The translations under genes were made by a program, and so were the position numbers. From Phaeobacter sp. CECT 5382 (lineage in GTDB: Bacteria; Pseudomonadota; Alphaproteobacteria; Rhodobacterales; Rhodobacteraceae), in contig NZ_CYSG01000003.1 in assembly GCF_001457775.1 (NCBI RefSeq), positions 124,001-188,000 of the forward strand: a stretch of 64,000 nt of DNA, in the 5' to 3' direction. Shown here piece after piece: positions 9,201-19,213 of the stretch. The notes under the pieces are model-generated. The model searched no databases. It was not told the DNA's origin and saw only the letters and a list, made by a program, of their open reading frames with translations. Position 1 is the stretch's first letter; each line of letters opens with the position of its first letter.

Positions 9201-10036
9201 GCCCGACGATGAACGATTCTCGCCGGACCGCCGCCAATGCCCGTGTCTGCGCCGCCGATCTGGCCGCGCAGTTCCCCGACCTGAAGCCGGTGTTGGGGAC
9301 TACTGCACGGATCGCGCTGCCAGTGGTGGACCTGCTGCGCCGCCCCGATGGCCCCCGTGATCGCCAGCTTTTGTGCGGTGAAGCCGTGACTGTCTTTGAT
9401 AACATTCAGGGATGGGCCTTTGTTCAGGCCGCCAAAGACGCCTATGTCGGCTACCTGCCCACAGATGCGCTTGCTCCAGCACAGGACGCGACCCACTGGG
9501 TCAGCGCCGCCGCCAGCCATGCCTATTGCGAGGCGGATTTCAAATCACGCGACCGCTGCGGGCTTAGCTTTGGCAGCCTTGTCCGGGTCACACGCAATGA
9601 CCCACGCTTTGCCGCCACCGATCAAGGGTTTATCCCGCGGGTGCATCTGTCGCCCATCGGTCAATATGAAGCCGACCCAATAGCCATCGCCGAGCGTTTT
9701 CTCGGCACGCCGTACCTTTGGGGCGGCAACAGCCGTTTTGGCATTGATTGTTCCGGGCTGGTGCAGGCGGCATTTCTCGCCTGCGGCATCCCCTGCCCCG
9801 GCGACAGCGACCAGCAGGAGGTCGAATGCGGCCTGCGCCTGCCCGTCGATAGCCCCTATCAACGCGGCGATCTTCTGTTCTGGAAAGGGCATGTGGCACT
9901 GGTGCGCGATGCCGAGACACTGATCCACGCCAATGCCTATGCCATGGCCGTCGCCATTGAGCCCCTGCAGGCTGCCATCTTCCGCATTGCCGAACAGGGT
10001 GACGGGCCCGTCACCGCGCATAAACGCCCAGGTTAG
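9197..10036 (+). CDS. NlpC/P60 cysteine peptidase with SH3-like domains
   Basis: A cell-wall peptide hydrolase of family C40 (gamma-D-Glu-meso-Dpm type, by family). The C-terminal domain has the triad Cys185 (FGIDCSG), His232 (WKGHVAL) and His244. Residues about 30-150 form two SH3-like segments. No signal peptide is seen, so it may act on imported or recycled murein peptides. The GTG start overlaps the stop of the M17 gene; an in-frame ATG at 9209 is an alternative. A short TGG-rich gap separates it from the convergent DUF2794 gene. Confidence 0.88.
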   Translation: MSPTMNDSRRTAANARVCAADLAAQFPDLKPVLGTTARIALPVVDLLRRPDGPRDRQLLCGEAVTVFDNIQGWAFVQAAKDAYVGYLPTDALAPAQDATHWVSAAASHAYCEADFKSRDRCGLSFGSLVRVTRNDPRFAATDQGFIPRVHLSPIGQYEADPIAIAERFLGTPYLWGGNSRFGIDCSGLVQAAFLACGIPCPGDSDQQEVECGLRLPVDSPYQRGDLLFWKGHVALVRDAETLIHANAYAMAVAIEPLQAAIFRIAEQGDGPVTAHKRPG

Positions 10037-10085
10037 GTTCGCCTCTCCATCCTATGGAGAGGCTATGCACAGCCTCTAGAGCGGT

Positions 10086-10430
10086 CTAATCTACCGCCCG
10101 GATCAGCTTGCGTTCGAGCACCCGTAGCACCGCCTTGAGGTCCGTGCCGCGTTTCAGCACCTGCCCGTCCATGCCCACCACCGAGTACTGCCCCTGACGA
10201 TTGCGCAGCTTGGGGTTTTTCTCGATCCGATAGAGCGGATATTCGGCGGTGCGACGAAAAATCGAAAACACTGCCAGCTCGCGCAGGCAGGAAATGCCAT
10301 AATCGCGCCATTCGCCAGCCGCCACCATGCGGCCATATAGTGACATGATCACCGACATCTCGCGCCGGTCAAAGGCCACCTGTTGCGGGATTGGTCCCCC
10401 CTGCGAGGGCTGCATCTGGTCAAAGCTCAT
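10086..10430 (-). CDS. DUF2794 protein
   Basis: A 114-residue protein typical of alphaproteobacteria and annotated as DUF2794. Visible family features are FDRREMSVIMSLYGRMV near residue 20 and YRIEKNPKLRNRQGQY. The start at MSFDQMQPS was chosen over an upstream ATG six codons earlier because the family begins there. The function is unknown. It is the third gene on the minus strand after the ArsR-type regulator and the CutA-like protein, 58 bases beyond the latter, so all three may share a transcript. Confidence 0.85.
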   Translation of the reverse strand: MSFDQMQPSQGGPIPQQVAFDRREMSVIMSLYGRMVAAGEWRDYGISCLRELAVFSIFRRTAEYPLYRIEKNPKLRNRQGQYSVVGMDGQVLKRGTDLKAVLRVLERKLIRAVD

Positions 10431-10488
10431 AGTCAAACGTCGCGCCAAAGCCTGCCGAGATCAAGGGGTTTGCGAAAATTGTGAGGCT

Positions 10489-10938
10489 TCAGCGATGCGC
10501 GGCAGGCACCCAATCGGCGGATTTTTGGTTCCAGAATCGATTGGGGTTGTCTTCATCCATCCCCCGCACGTGGCAGCTGCGCTGCGCCGGGATCAACTGG
10601 ATCACCGGCTCTTCATAGGGGTGAGCGTGGTAGATCGCCGTGATCAGTGATTGCAGGGCGGCGCCCGATTTGGCCACAAATACCTGCAGCTCAACGCAGG
10701 CGACCTCTACCGCGACCTCCGTTGCCGCATTGCGCGCCCCCGGACGCGACCGGAACTGCTGCACCCCGGCGCAGGTGGTAAAAGCGACCTGATCATAATC
10801 TCCCCAGCCCAGAGGCTCTACCGCCAGCATCGCCATCAGCACCCGACCTGCGGCCTGCTGTGGCACCTGTACCAGCACACGCGTTCCCTGTTGCAGCGTA
10901 AACCGGGACGCAGCAGTGACTGTGTTGTCTTCACCCAT
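10489..10938 (-). CDS. CutA1/NIF3-like domain protein
   Basis: 149 residues. The segment LITAIYHAHPYEEPVIQLIP near residue 100 resembles the PII/CutA1-like insert of NIF3/YqfO proteins. The metal-binding NIF3 lobes themselves are absent. That suggests a free-standing trimeric ferredoxin-like fold of unknown role. Its ATG lies eight bases inside the end of the ArsR-type regulator gene, so translation is coupled and the regulator may control it. The ligand, possibly a metal or small molecule, is inference only. Confidence 0.65.
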   Translation of the reverse strand: MGEDNTVTAASRFTLQQGTRVLVQVPQQAAGRVLMAMLAVEPLGWGDYDQVAFTTCAGVQQFRSRPGARNAATEVAVEVACVELQVFVAKSGAALQSLITAIYHAHPYEEPVIQLIPAQRSCHVRGMDEDNPNRFWNQKSADWVPAAHR

Positions 10939-11632
10939 CGATCAGCTCCTGGCTGCGCAGTCCCAGAATCTCTTCCAGCGCGCGGCTTCCCGGCCCCGTC
11001 AGAACCAATCCGCGCTTATGAGCGTTGCGTTTCACCCAAGCCCGCTCAAAGGCATGGGTCAGGATCTGCCGCCCCAAAGCCCCCGCGACATGCAGGCGGC
11101 GTTCCGTCCAATCCATGCAGGGGCGCGCAAAGGGCTGACGACTATCGGCCACCGAGGGGTTTTGCGGCAGGCTCACGCCCAGGTTATGCCAGGCCGCATC
11201 GGCGCAGGCGCGAAAGCCGCCGTTTTCCTCGACCAGCATACCGCGCTCAAGGAACCGCGTGGTCATCGCCACCGCCAATGGCCCGGCCAGATGATCATAG
11301 CAGCTGCGCACCTGGGCAATCTCGCCGGCCTTGCGCCGCTGAGCCTGATGCAGATGGCTGCTGGGCGCGATCGCAGCAAGCTGTTCCAGCACCCCGGCGA
11401 CCTCGGCGTTGGCAAGTCGGTGAAAAACACAACGGTCTCTTTTTTCTGCCAGAACCAGCCCGGCATTTTGTAACATGCGCAGATGCGCCGTCGCGGTCTG
11501 GGCGGTGATCCCGGCGGCCGAAGCCAGCTCCTTGTTGGTGAAAGAGCGCCCCTCCATCAGCTCACAGAGCATCCGGGTGCGGCTGGCATCACTCAAGGCC
11601 TGACCAATGATATCAAAACGTGGTGTTGTCAT
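10931..11632 (-). CDS. ArsR-type winged-helix transcriptional regulator
   Basis: 233 residues. The N-terminal 80 form an ArsR-like winged helix; the recognition region ITAQTATAHLRMLQNAGLV is typical. The long C-terminal part contains CYDHLAG near 110 and CMDWTERRLHVAGALG near 175, conserved in the larger ArsR-like regulators of proteobacteria. Several cysteines and histidines could bind a ligand, but the effector is unknown. It overlaps the CutA-like gene by eight bases and lies 88 bases downstream of imuB on the same strand. Confidence 0.85.
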   Translation of the reverse strand: MTTPRFDIIGQALSDASRTRMLCELMEGRSFTNKELASAAGITAQTATAHLRMLQNAGLVLAEKRDRCVFHRLANAEVAGVLEQLAAIAPSSHLHQAQRRKAGEIAQVRSCYDHLAGPLAVAMTTRFLERGMLVEENGGFRACADAAWHNLGVSLPQNPSVADSRQPFARPCMDWTERRLHVAGALGRQILTHAFERAWVKRNAHKRGLVLTGPGSRALEEILGLRSQELIDG

Positions 11633-11720
11633 GCAGTGACGTTAGCGTGCAAAGACCCGCCTGCCCAAAGAATTCCCTTCGTCACAGGGCGAAGTATCAT
11701 CTGACCGCAAACGAAGCCCA

Positions 11721-13460
11721 TCAGGCAAAGGATCCCTGACAAAACCACCCCGGCGACAGAGCACCCCCATGAGCAAAAAACAGCCAGAGCCGCGCGCCAG
11801 AACCGGTCACCACCACCCAGTAGTCGCGCACGCCACTGCGCCAATTCGGATCCTCCAGCCACCATTGCGGTGCGATCCGTTCCGGCCCCTGTGCTTCGGC
11901 CAGATCCCAGTCCCGCCCGCGCCAGCGAAACCTTGCGGGCAGGCGCGGATGCAGTGGCGCATGTACCAGTTCCGGCTGCCACAACAACAGCGGGCGCGGA
12001 TGCGGCGCCACCGGCCAGTCTGTTGCGGGCTCCGACCAGGCTGCTGACAGCACCTTGGCGGTTTTTTCAGGAATATGGGTGTCGACCGGGTGCAGCCGGG
12101 TGATCTGATCAAGACCAACCCGCGCGCCCAGACGCCCGACAAGATCCTCCAGCGCGCTTTCATCGCCGCCTCTGCGTGCCTCGGCAGCGGCCCCCGCCTG
12201 CAATGGCCCCGCCTGAGTGCGGGCATGGATCGGCTCGACCAGCAGCGCCTCAAGGCGCAGCATTTCAATGCCATAGCCCGCATCAATCTCTTCCAGCTTC
12301 ATCTCCAGCAGGGGCAGGATACGGGCCGGATCCCGGCTGGGCCGCGCCAGGGTGAGACTGAGCATCTGCACATCCTGATCCACCCGGTGCGCCTCCAGGC
12401 GCAGCGCGCGCAGACCCTTACCGCGGTCTTCCAGCCGGGCACAAAGCCGGGGAAGCATTCGCTCCAGCCCCGCCAGCACGTCCTCCTTCAGCCCGATCGG
12501 TTCCGGCAGGCTGAGGCGGGCGGCAAAATGATCCTGTACGCGCTGTGGCGAGACCGGTTCAGGGGCTGCGCCCATGGCCTGATCCAGTCTCAGTACTAAA
12601 CCGCGCCCAAAGCGGCGCGCCAGGCTGGCGCGGGGTTGCCCCAGCAGATCCCCAATCCGCCTAAGCCCCAACCGGTTGAGCTGCGCCACGGTCGCGGCCT
12701 CTAGCCGCAGAGCCGCCACCGGCAGCGAAGCCAGCGCGCCATAGTTTTGTCCCGGTGGGGCGATGCGGGCAATATCCGGTGGCAGGGCAGCCGTCTGCGG
12801 CGCCAGACCGCCCCGGGTCCAGTGGCGCTGTTTCCCCTTCTGGATCAGCACCTGATTACGCGGATGGCCCTTTTGCACATAGCCCAGACTGCTGCTCTTT
12901 GGCTGAACCGGGACGGCGGCACGGGCGCGGGTGGCACGTGCCTCCTGATCGATGGCAGCGCCAGACCGGCTTGGTTCCGGTGCGGCCCCGGCAAACCGCG
13001 CCAGGGCCCAGGCGGCTCCCAGGCTATCCGCCAGCCCCATCTGCAGGCTTAGCCCCATCGCGCCACAATCCGCCTCGATCCGGGCGAGCAGGGCTTCTTC
13101 GCCGCCAAAAAGATGTGCACAGCCCGTCAGATCAAGCACCAGGCCATCAGAGCCATCTTCTGCAACCCAGGGCGAAAACTGCCCGGACCAGCGCCGCAAG
13201 GCGGCCAGAAACCCGGTCTCTGCCGACAGGTTTCGACTGCGCACGATAAGCTGCGCACAGATGGCATGAGCATCGCGCAGCCCTTGACCACGGTGCAGCC
13301 CCGCATCTTCGGCAACCTGATTTAACGCAGAAATAACCTGTCTGTTCGACACTTCCTCCACAATTGCCAAGGGCCCGGTCAAACCACCCCGCGCATCCCG
13401 CAGCACCCGCTCGGCGCCAAGCCGCGGAAACCAGAGGGATAAGATGCGGCGATGAGACAT
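11721..13460 (-). CDS. imuB: ImuB, catalytically inactive Y-family polymerase
   Basis: A scaffold for SOS mutagenesis that brings DnaE2 to the beta clamp (established for the family). 579 residues from the chosen ATG. The N-terminal LSLWFPRLGAER stands where active Y polymerases carry their first metal-binding Asp, so the active site is lost, as usual in ImuB. The thumb and little-finger regions follow, and the C-terminus (WWLEDPNWRSGVRDYWVV) fits DUF6504. Residues about 185-225 hold a low-complexity insertion. A LexA box lies 69 bases upstream. No imuA is adjacent, and dnaE2 is 31 kb away. Confidence 0.9.
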   Translation of the reverse strand: MSHRRILSLWFPRLGAERVLRDARGGLTGPLAIVEEVSNRQVISALNQVAEDAGLHRGQGLRDAHAICAQLIVRSRNLSAETGFLAALRRWSGQFSPWVAEDGSDGLVLDLTGCAHLFGGEEALLARIEADCGAMGLSLQMGLADSLGAAWALARFAGAAPEPSRSGAAIDQEARATRARAAVPVQPKSSSLGYVQKGHPRNQVLIQKGKQRHWTRGGLAPQTAALPPDIARIAPPGQNYGALASLPVAALRLEAATVAQLNRLGLRRIGDLLGQPRASLARRFGRGLVLRLDQAMGAAPEPVSPQRVQDHFAARLSLPEPIGLKEDVLAGLERMLPRLCARLEDRGKGLRALRLEAHRVDQDVQMLSLTLARPSRDPARILPLLEMKLEEIDAGYGIEMLRLEALLVEPIHARTQAGPLQAGAAAEARRGGDESALEDLVGRLGARVGLDQITRLHPVDTHIPEKTAKVLSAAWSEPATDWPVAPHPRPLLLWQPELVHAPLHPRLPARFRWRGRDWDLAEAQGPERIAPQWWLEDPNWRSGVRDYWVVVTGSGARLWLFFAHGGALSPGWFCQGSFA

Positions 13461-13528
13461 GGTGGAGCACAGGTTACGAGAAAAAAAACGGGTCTGATTA
13501 TGGAGAAACAACAGATGATTCAGCACAT

Positions 13529-13543
13529 GTTCCTTATTTGTTC
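13529..13543. promoter_or_regulatory. LexA box (GTTC-N7-GTTC)
   Basis: The sequence GTTC CTTATTT GTTC exactly fits the direct-repeat SOS box known for alphaproteobacterial LexA. It lies in the 146-base gap between the divergent imuB and cytochrome c'-like genes, 69 bases before the imuB start and 64 before the cytochrome start. imuB is a standard member of the LexA regulon, which supports the call. Confidence 0.8.
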
Positions 13544-13606
13544 CAATCTTTCGATTCGGTCAATCCCCGGCTTTTCACCAGTTTCCCTGTCAAAAAGGTC
13601 CAAGCT

Positions 13607-14095
13607 ATGAGCCTTCGAAAAATAACCCCCTGGCGGTCAGCTCTGCTCTTTGCAGCCCTGGTGCTGACACTTGGGATCTTTGGCGTTGGCCTGCAGGCCA
13701 GCGGCCAGATCACCGACAAACATGTCAAAGACCGCGTGACGCTGATGACCAGTCAAAAGGCCGCCCTCACTCTGCTGAGCGATATGGTGGCGGGGCGCAC
13801 GGTATTTGATGCCCCCCGGGCAAAGGCTGCACGGCGCACACTCATCGGCACCACAGGCCGCATTGCCAAACGGTTCAAGAAACAGCGCATGGACCCCAAT
13901 TCACATGCCCGCACCGAGATCTGGCAGCACTGGGATGATTTCGAACACCGCGCAGAGACCGCGCGACAAAGTGCAAAGCAGATCAACAGCAAGTCCCTAT
14001 CGGGACTGCGCCGCACCGTCCCCGCAATGATGCAGGCCTGTTTCAGCTGCCACCAGACCTATCGCAGCACGCCCAATGCATTTGTCACGCACTAG
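13607..14095 (+). CDS. Cytochrome c'-like monohaem protein
   Basis: 162 residues. A membrane-spanning signal or anchor at about 10-32 (SALLFAALVLTLGIFGVGL) is followed by a helical domain and a haem site CFSCH at residues 145-149 near the C-terminus. That is the layout of cytochrome c'/c556, periplasmic four-helix bundles that bind NO or carry electrons. The start was placed at MSLRKITPWRS because the frame upstream runs across the LexA box and imuB. It is divergent from imuB. Any SOS control is speculative. Confidence 0.8.
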   Translation: MSLRKITPWRSALLFAALVLTLGIFGVGLQASGQITDKHVKDRVTLMTSQKAALTLLSDMVAGRTVFDAPRAKAARRTLIGTTGRIAKRFKKQRMDPNSHARTEIWQHWDDFEHRAETARQSAKQINSKSLSGLRRTVPAMMQACFSCHQTYRSTPNAFVTH

Positions 14096-14218
14096 GTTGC
14101 TTAAACCACTCGTCTCTTTCCCAGCAGCTGATCTCAGCAGCTTCTGTCCACGACCATCCACAGGCAGGTTCTAAATCAGCCCCCCGGAAGACGTCCTGTC
14201 ATGCCGGAGGGAAAGCAA

Positions 14219-15301
14219 TCAGACCTCGACTGCCAGTTTTCCAATGGGGTGTGAACAGCAAGCCAGGATATATCCCGCCTCAATGTCATCCTCCGAGATG
14301 CCGCCATTGTGCACCATATGCACCTCACCGGCGGTCTTTTTCACCTTGCAAGTGCCACAGACCCCAAAGGTGCAGCCGGAAGGGATATTGAGCCCCGAAG
14401 CACGCGCCGCCGCCAGAACCGTATCGGTTTCGGAACATTTGGCAGTCACCCCGGACAGGGCAAAACTGATTTCCGCACTGCTGTCATCATCCAGAACCAC
14501 ATCATCAAGATCCGGCTGGTCTGCCGCGCTTTCGACCGGCGCGCCAAAGCTTTCCTGATGATACTTCTCCATATCAAAGCCCAGCCCCGCCAGCGCATCG
14601 CGCACCGCCTGCATGAAGGGCTCAGGGCCGCAGCAATAGACTTCACGCTCCAGATAGTCCGGGGCCATCAGCCCCAGCATCAACTGGTTGAAGAGACCCT
14701 GGTAGCCACTCCAAGGACGATAGAGATCCGGCTCTTCGATCACGAATTTGAGATCCAACCCCGGCATCCGGCTGGCCATATGTTCCAGGCGCTGGCGAAA
14801 AATGATCTCGGACGGGCGCTTGGCACAGTTGATAAAAACCACATCCAGATCTTGGCCTTCATCCCACATGCAGGTGGTCATCGACATCATCGGGGTGATG
14901 CCGGAGCCGGCAGAGATGAGCAGGAATTTACCGGCAGAACTGTTTGCATTGGTGAACAGGCCCGCAGGCCCCAGCGCCTTGACCCGCATGCCCGGCCGCA
15001 GGCTGTCCAGCATCCAGCGGGTGCCGATACTGTCTGCCTGCGCCTTGGCGGTTATGGTGATCGACCGAGGCCGCGACGGCGAGGAGGAAATCGTATAGGT
15101 GCGATGCACAACACCACCCGACTGTACCGGCGCCGGGATCTCCAGCGTCAGGAACTGACCCGGCTGGTAGTCGAACAAGGCCCCAGAAGGCGCACGGAAC
15201 GAAAAGCTCGCCGTATCGGGCATTTCAGGCACCACAGATACGCATTCCAGCATTTCGCTGTCCTGCCAGGCGCTACGTTTGTTTGTCTCCAGATCTTTCA
15301 T
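14219..15301 (-). CDS. gbcB: Glycine betaine demethylase reductase component
   Basis: Passes electrons from NAD(P)H through FAD and a 2Fe-2S cluster to the Rieske component. 360 residues. An FAD/NAD ferredoxin-reductase module (HRTYTISSSPS near 70, GSGITPMMSM near 135, CCGPEPFMQAV near 225) is fused to a C-terminal plant-type ferredoxin with the C-x4-C-x2-C ... C cluster pattern (GCTFGVCGTC, LACC). The ATG at 15301 has GGAG at good spacing. A GTG at 15310 overlaps the gbcA stop and is the alternative. Co-transcription with gbcA is near certain. Confidence 0.85.
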   Translation of the reverse strand: MKDLETNKRSAWQDSEMLECVSVVPEMPDTASFSFRAPSGALFDYQPGQFLTLEIPAPVQSGGVVHRTYTISSSPSRPRSITITAKAQADSIGTRWMLDSLRPGMRVKALGPAGLFTNANSSAGKFLLISAGSGITPMMSMTTCMWDEGQDLDVVFINCAKRPSEIIFRQRLEHMASRMPGLDLKFVIEEPDLYRPWSGYQGLFNQLMLGLMAPDYLEREVYCCGPEPFMQAVRDALAGLGFDMEKYHQESFGAPVESAADQPDLDDVVLDDDSSAEISFALSGVTAKCSETDTVLAAARASGLNIPSGCTFGVCGTCKVKKTAGEVHMVHNGGISEDDIEAGYILACCSHPIGKLAVEV

Positions 15302-15306
15302 CGGGC

Positions 15307-16852
<1,546 letters not shown>

Positions 16853-17044
16853 GAACCTAGCCAGTTTACGCAGGCAGGATCGCTTGATTGCGACTAGGAT
16901 AAACGAAGAAAAGACATGCAGGAAAATTGCGAAAATTAGTCTCTGATACAGGTAAAAGAGTGAGAAATAGCCGAATTTCATCACAGCGCAGCCCGGAAAC
17001 GACCCCTCTCCTTCCAGACACGTCTGGCAAGCTGACCTACCGTT

Positions 17045-17668
17045 TCAATCGCAGGTCGCGTAGCGGGCCAGAAAGGTTTCGACAGCGCCATCAATGACTC
17101 TGTTCCGTTCTGTTTCGCTAAAGTTGGCATCAATCTTGAACAACAGGCGCGGCACCAGATCCACGTGGCAAAGCTCGGCAAACTGATCCGCCGCAAGGTC
17201 GAAATCCTGGACGCGCAGCTCTCCCTTGGCCGTCGCCTTGATCAGGTAATCCCTGATCTTGCCACGGACCAACATGGGACCGCTTTCATAGAACTGCCGA
17301 CCCAGATCCGGGAAACGATCTGCCTCGGCGACGCAGATGCGAAACATCCGGATGCCAAATTCGGACAGGCTGATCGCCAGAATATGCTGAGCCGCTGCCC
17401 GCAGAACCTCCCGGGGGCTGCAACAGGCAGATGTCAGATCCATCGGCGCATCTGCCTGGCGGGCACATTCACTGCGGGCCACTTCCATGAACAACAAGCG
17501 TTTGTCGGAGAAATAGCTATAAAGCGTGGCCTTGGAGACCCCGGCTGCACGGGCAATATCATCGACGCTGGCACCCTCGAACCCATCCGCCATGAAGACC
17601 TCGCGTGCGCCCTCAAGAACCTGATCGAATTTGCGACCGGTGCGCAGAATGCTGGCTTGCTCGTTCAT
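17045..17668 (-). CDS. TetR/AcrR family transcriptional regulator
   Basis: 207 residues. The N-terminal HTH (GASVDDIARAAGVSKATLYSYF, about residues 30-52) is diagnostic. The C-terminal ligand-binding domain is of the AcrR-like type with two or three cysteines. An AAGGAAC-like site is absent, but GAGGAACCTC precedes the ATG. It is divergent from the AEC transporter and upstream of the gbcAB riboswitch on the same strand. A pair of 17-base tandem repeats in the divergent gap is a candidate operator. The effector is unknown. Confidence 0.88.
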   Translation of the reverse strand: MNEQASILRTGRKFDQVLEGAREVFMADGFEGASVDDIARAAGVSKATLYSYFSDKRLLFMEVARSECARQADAPMDLTSACCSPREVLRAAAQHILAISLSEFGIRMFRICVAEADRFPDLGRQFYESGPMLVRGKIRDYLIKATAKGELRVQDFDLAADQFAELCHVDLVPRLLFKIDANFSETERNRVIDGAVETFLARYATCD

Positions 17669-17937
17669 GAGGTTCCTCGAAACGCTGGCGGCAGTAGGCC
17701 CCTACTCTAGCCGAGAATGTGCCGGTTCAACAACTCTCTCATCGCGGGGTTTGCATCACTAGCCGTTGATCGCGTGTATTTTTCATTGTCTTTGTCATTG
17801 TCTCTCGTTGCAGGCCTGTACCTGACTGAAGCCCTGTAGCCCCGTGTGCAATCAGGCGGGCGGGCCCGGCGCCGTACTATCGCACGGCGTGCGCCCAGAT
17901 CACGCCAAACCCGCGCCTTTGCAACACGCGTGAAAAT

Positions 17938-17971
17938 TGGAAACGACATGTCCATGGAAACGACATGTTCA
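17938..17971. promoter_or_regulatory. Tandem 17-base repeat, candidate operator
   Basis: Two adjacent copies of TGGAAACGACATGTCCA (second copy TGGAAACGACATGTTCA) occur in the gap between the TetR regulator and the AEC transporter. The first carries the palindrome GACATGTC. Position and repetition suggest a binding site for the divergent regulator. This is inference. Confidence 0.4.
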
Positions 17972-17998
17972 AATGGCCAGTCTAATTGCTAGTGTCAC

Positions 17999-18071
17999 CG
18001 CCGCGCGTCAGCGCGGCGCCGGGCCCAACGGGAGGAAGGCATCTAAGATGCCCAAACGACGGGCGGGAGCA
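17999..18071 (+). repeat. Dispersed structured repeat, copy 2
   Basis: Hairpin CGCCGCGC-GTCA-GCGCGGCG is followed by CCGGGCCCAACG. A second hairpin GGCATC-TAA-GATGCC lies at 18038-18052, and GGGCGGGAGCA closes the element at 18061-18071. It lies in the gap between divergent genes, 80 bases before the AEC transporter start. Confidence 0.8.
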
Positions 18072-18150
18072 CCCGGCTCAAAAACCTCGACGCATGCGCA
18101 AACCACAATCCGATCTTGCCTTTTCACCCAGAGCCGCTACCAATCTGGAA

Positions 18151-19080
18151 ATGGTCGATATTTTCTTCAGAACCCTGCCCTTCTTCGCAATCATCGGCCT
18201 TGGATACTGGGCCGGGCGCACGCGGTTTTTCACCGAAGAGGCCACGGCCTATCTGACCAAATTTGTGTTTTTCTTCCCGCTTTCGGCGATGATCTTCCGC
18301 TTTGCCGCCAACTTATCTTTTGCCGAGATTTTCGACCCGCGCTTGGTACTGGGCTATCTAGGTGGAACACTGGCGGTCTATCTGCTGGTTACGCTTGTCG
18401 CGATCCTGCGCGGGCTGGACATGCCCACTGCTGCGGTCGAGGCGCAATGTGCCGCGATCGGCAATGTCGGCTTTCTGGGGCTGCCAATGATGGCCATGCT
18501 CTTTGGCGAGGCCTCCATCGGGCCGATGATGGTCGTGCTGAGCGTTGATCTCGTGGTGTTTTCATCGCTTATCGTGATCCTGATCAATCTCGGCAGAGGG
18601 TCGGGATTGGGTCTTGCCACCCTGCGTCTGGTCGCTCTGGGACTGCTGCGCAACCCGATGATCCTAGCAATTTGTGCCGGGCTGATCTGGTCTGCCGCCG
18701 AAGTGCCGATCCCGGTGCCGATGAACGACTTCCTGTCAATTTTGGGCGGCGCAGCTACACCGGGTGCACTGTTTGCCATCGGGGCATCGCTGGCCTCTAA
18801 ATCCGCCGAACGTATGCAAATCGCGCTTTGGCTCAGCTTTGCCAAACTGGTACTGCATCCCGCCTTTGTCGCCGTAAGCCTGCTCTTCCTGCTGCCTGTC
18901 GCGCCGTTTTCTGCAACGGTTGCCATTGCCGCTGCGGCCCTGCCGGTAGCGGGCAATGTCTACATGCTGGCGCAGCACTACGGTGTTGCACCGCATCGCG
19001 CCTCGGCGGCGATTCTGGTCTCGACCATCATCTCCATTCTGACCGTTCCCATGGTGATTTCCTGGGTTTCCACACTCTGA
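18151..19080 (+). CDS. AEC family transporter (auxin efflux carrier-like)
   Basis: 309 residues with about ten hydrophobic helices in two halves. AIGNVGFLGLPMMAMLFG near residue 95 and the matching PVAGNVYMLAQHYG near 270 are the paired Asn-containing motifs of the AEC/bile-acid transporter fold. The start MVDIFFRTLPFF follows CTGGAA. The open frame upstream runs through repeat copy 2 and is rejected. The substrate is unknown; family members move small carboxylates or auxin. The TetR gene is divergent and may regulate it. Confidence 0.85.
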   Translation: MVDIFFRTLPFFAIIGLGYWAGRTRFFTEEATAYLTKFVFFFPLSAMIFRFAANLSFAEIFDPRLVLGYLGGTLAVYLLVTLVAILRGLDMPTAAVEAQCAAIGNVGFLGLPMMAMLFGEASIGPMMVVLSVDLVVFSSLIVILINLGRGSGLGLATLRLVALGLLRNPMILAICAGLIWSAAEVPIPVPMNDFLSILGGAATPGALFAIGASLASKSAERMQIALWLSFAKLVLHPAFVAVSLLFLLPVAPFSATVAIAAAALPVAGNVYMLAQHYGVAPHRASAAILVSTIISILTVPMVISWVSTL

Positions 19081-19213
19081 TTGCACGCTGCGTCAGGCAA
19101 TTCAGCTTTTTGTAACGCGATTGCCGCAAAAACAGATCCAGCTGCCGCGCCTCCACTGGACCCGCGCGCCGCCGACAGGTAGCGATAAGGCAACCATATT
19201 TAGGAGCCTCACC

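Noticed and set aside
14165-14215. A CCCTCCGG/CCGGGGGG stem as a terminator for gbcB
   Set aside because: Pairing is possible with a G-T pair, but no T tract follows on the minus strand, so I did not list it.
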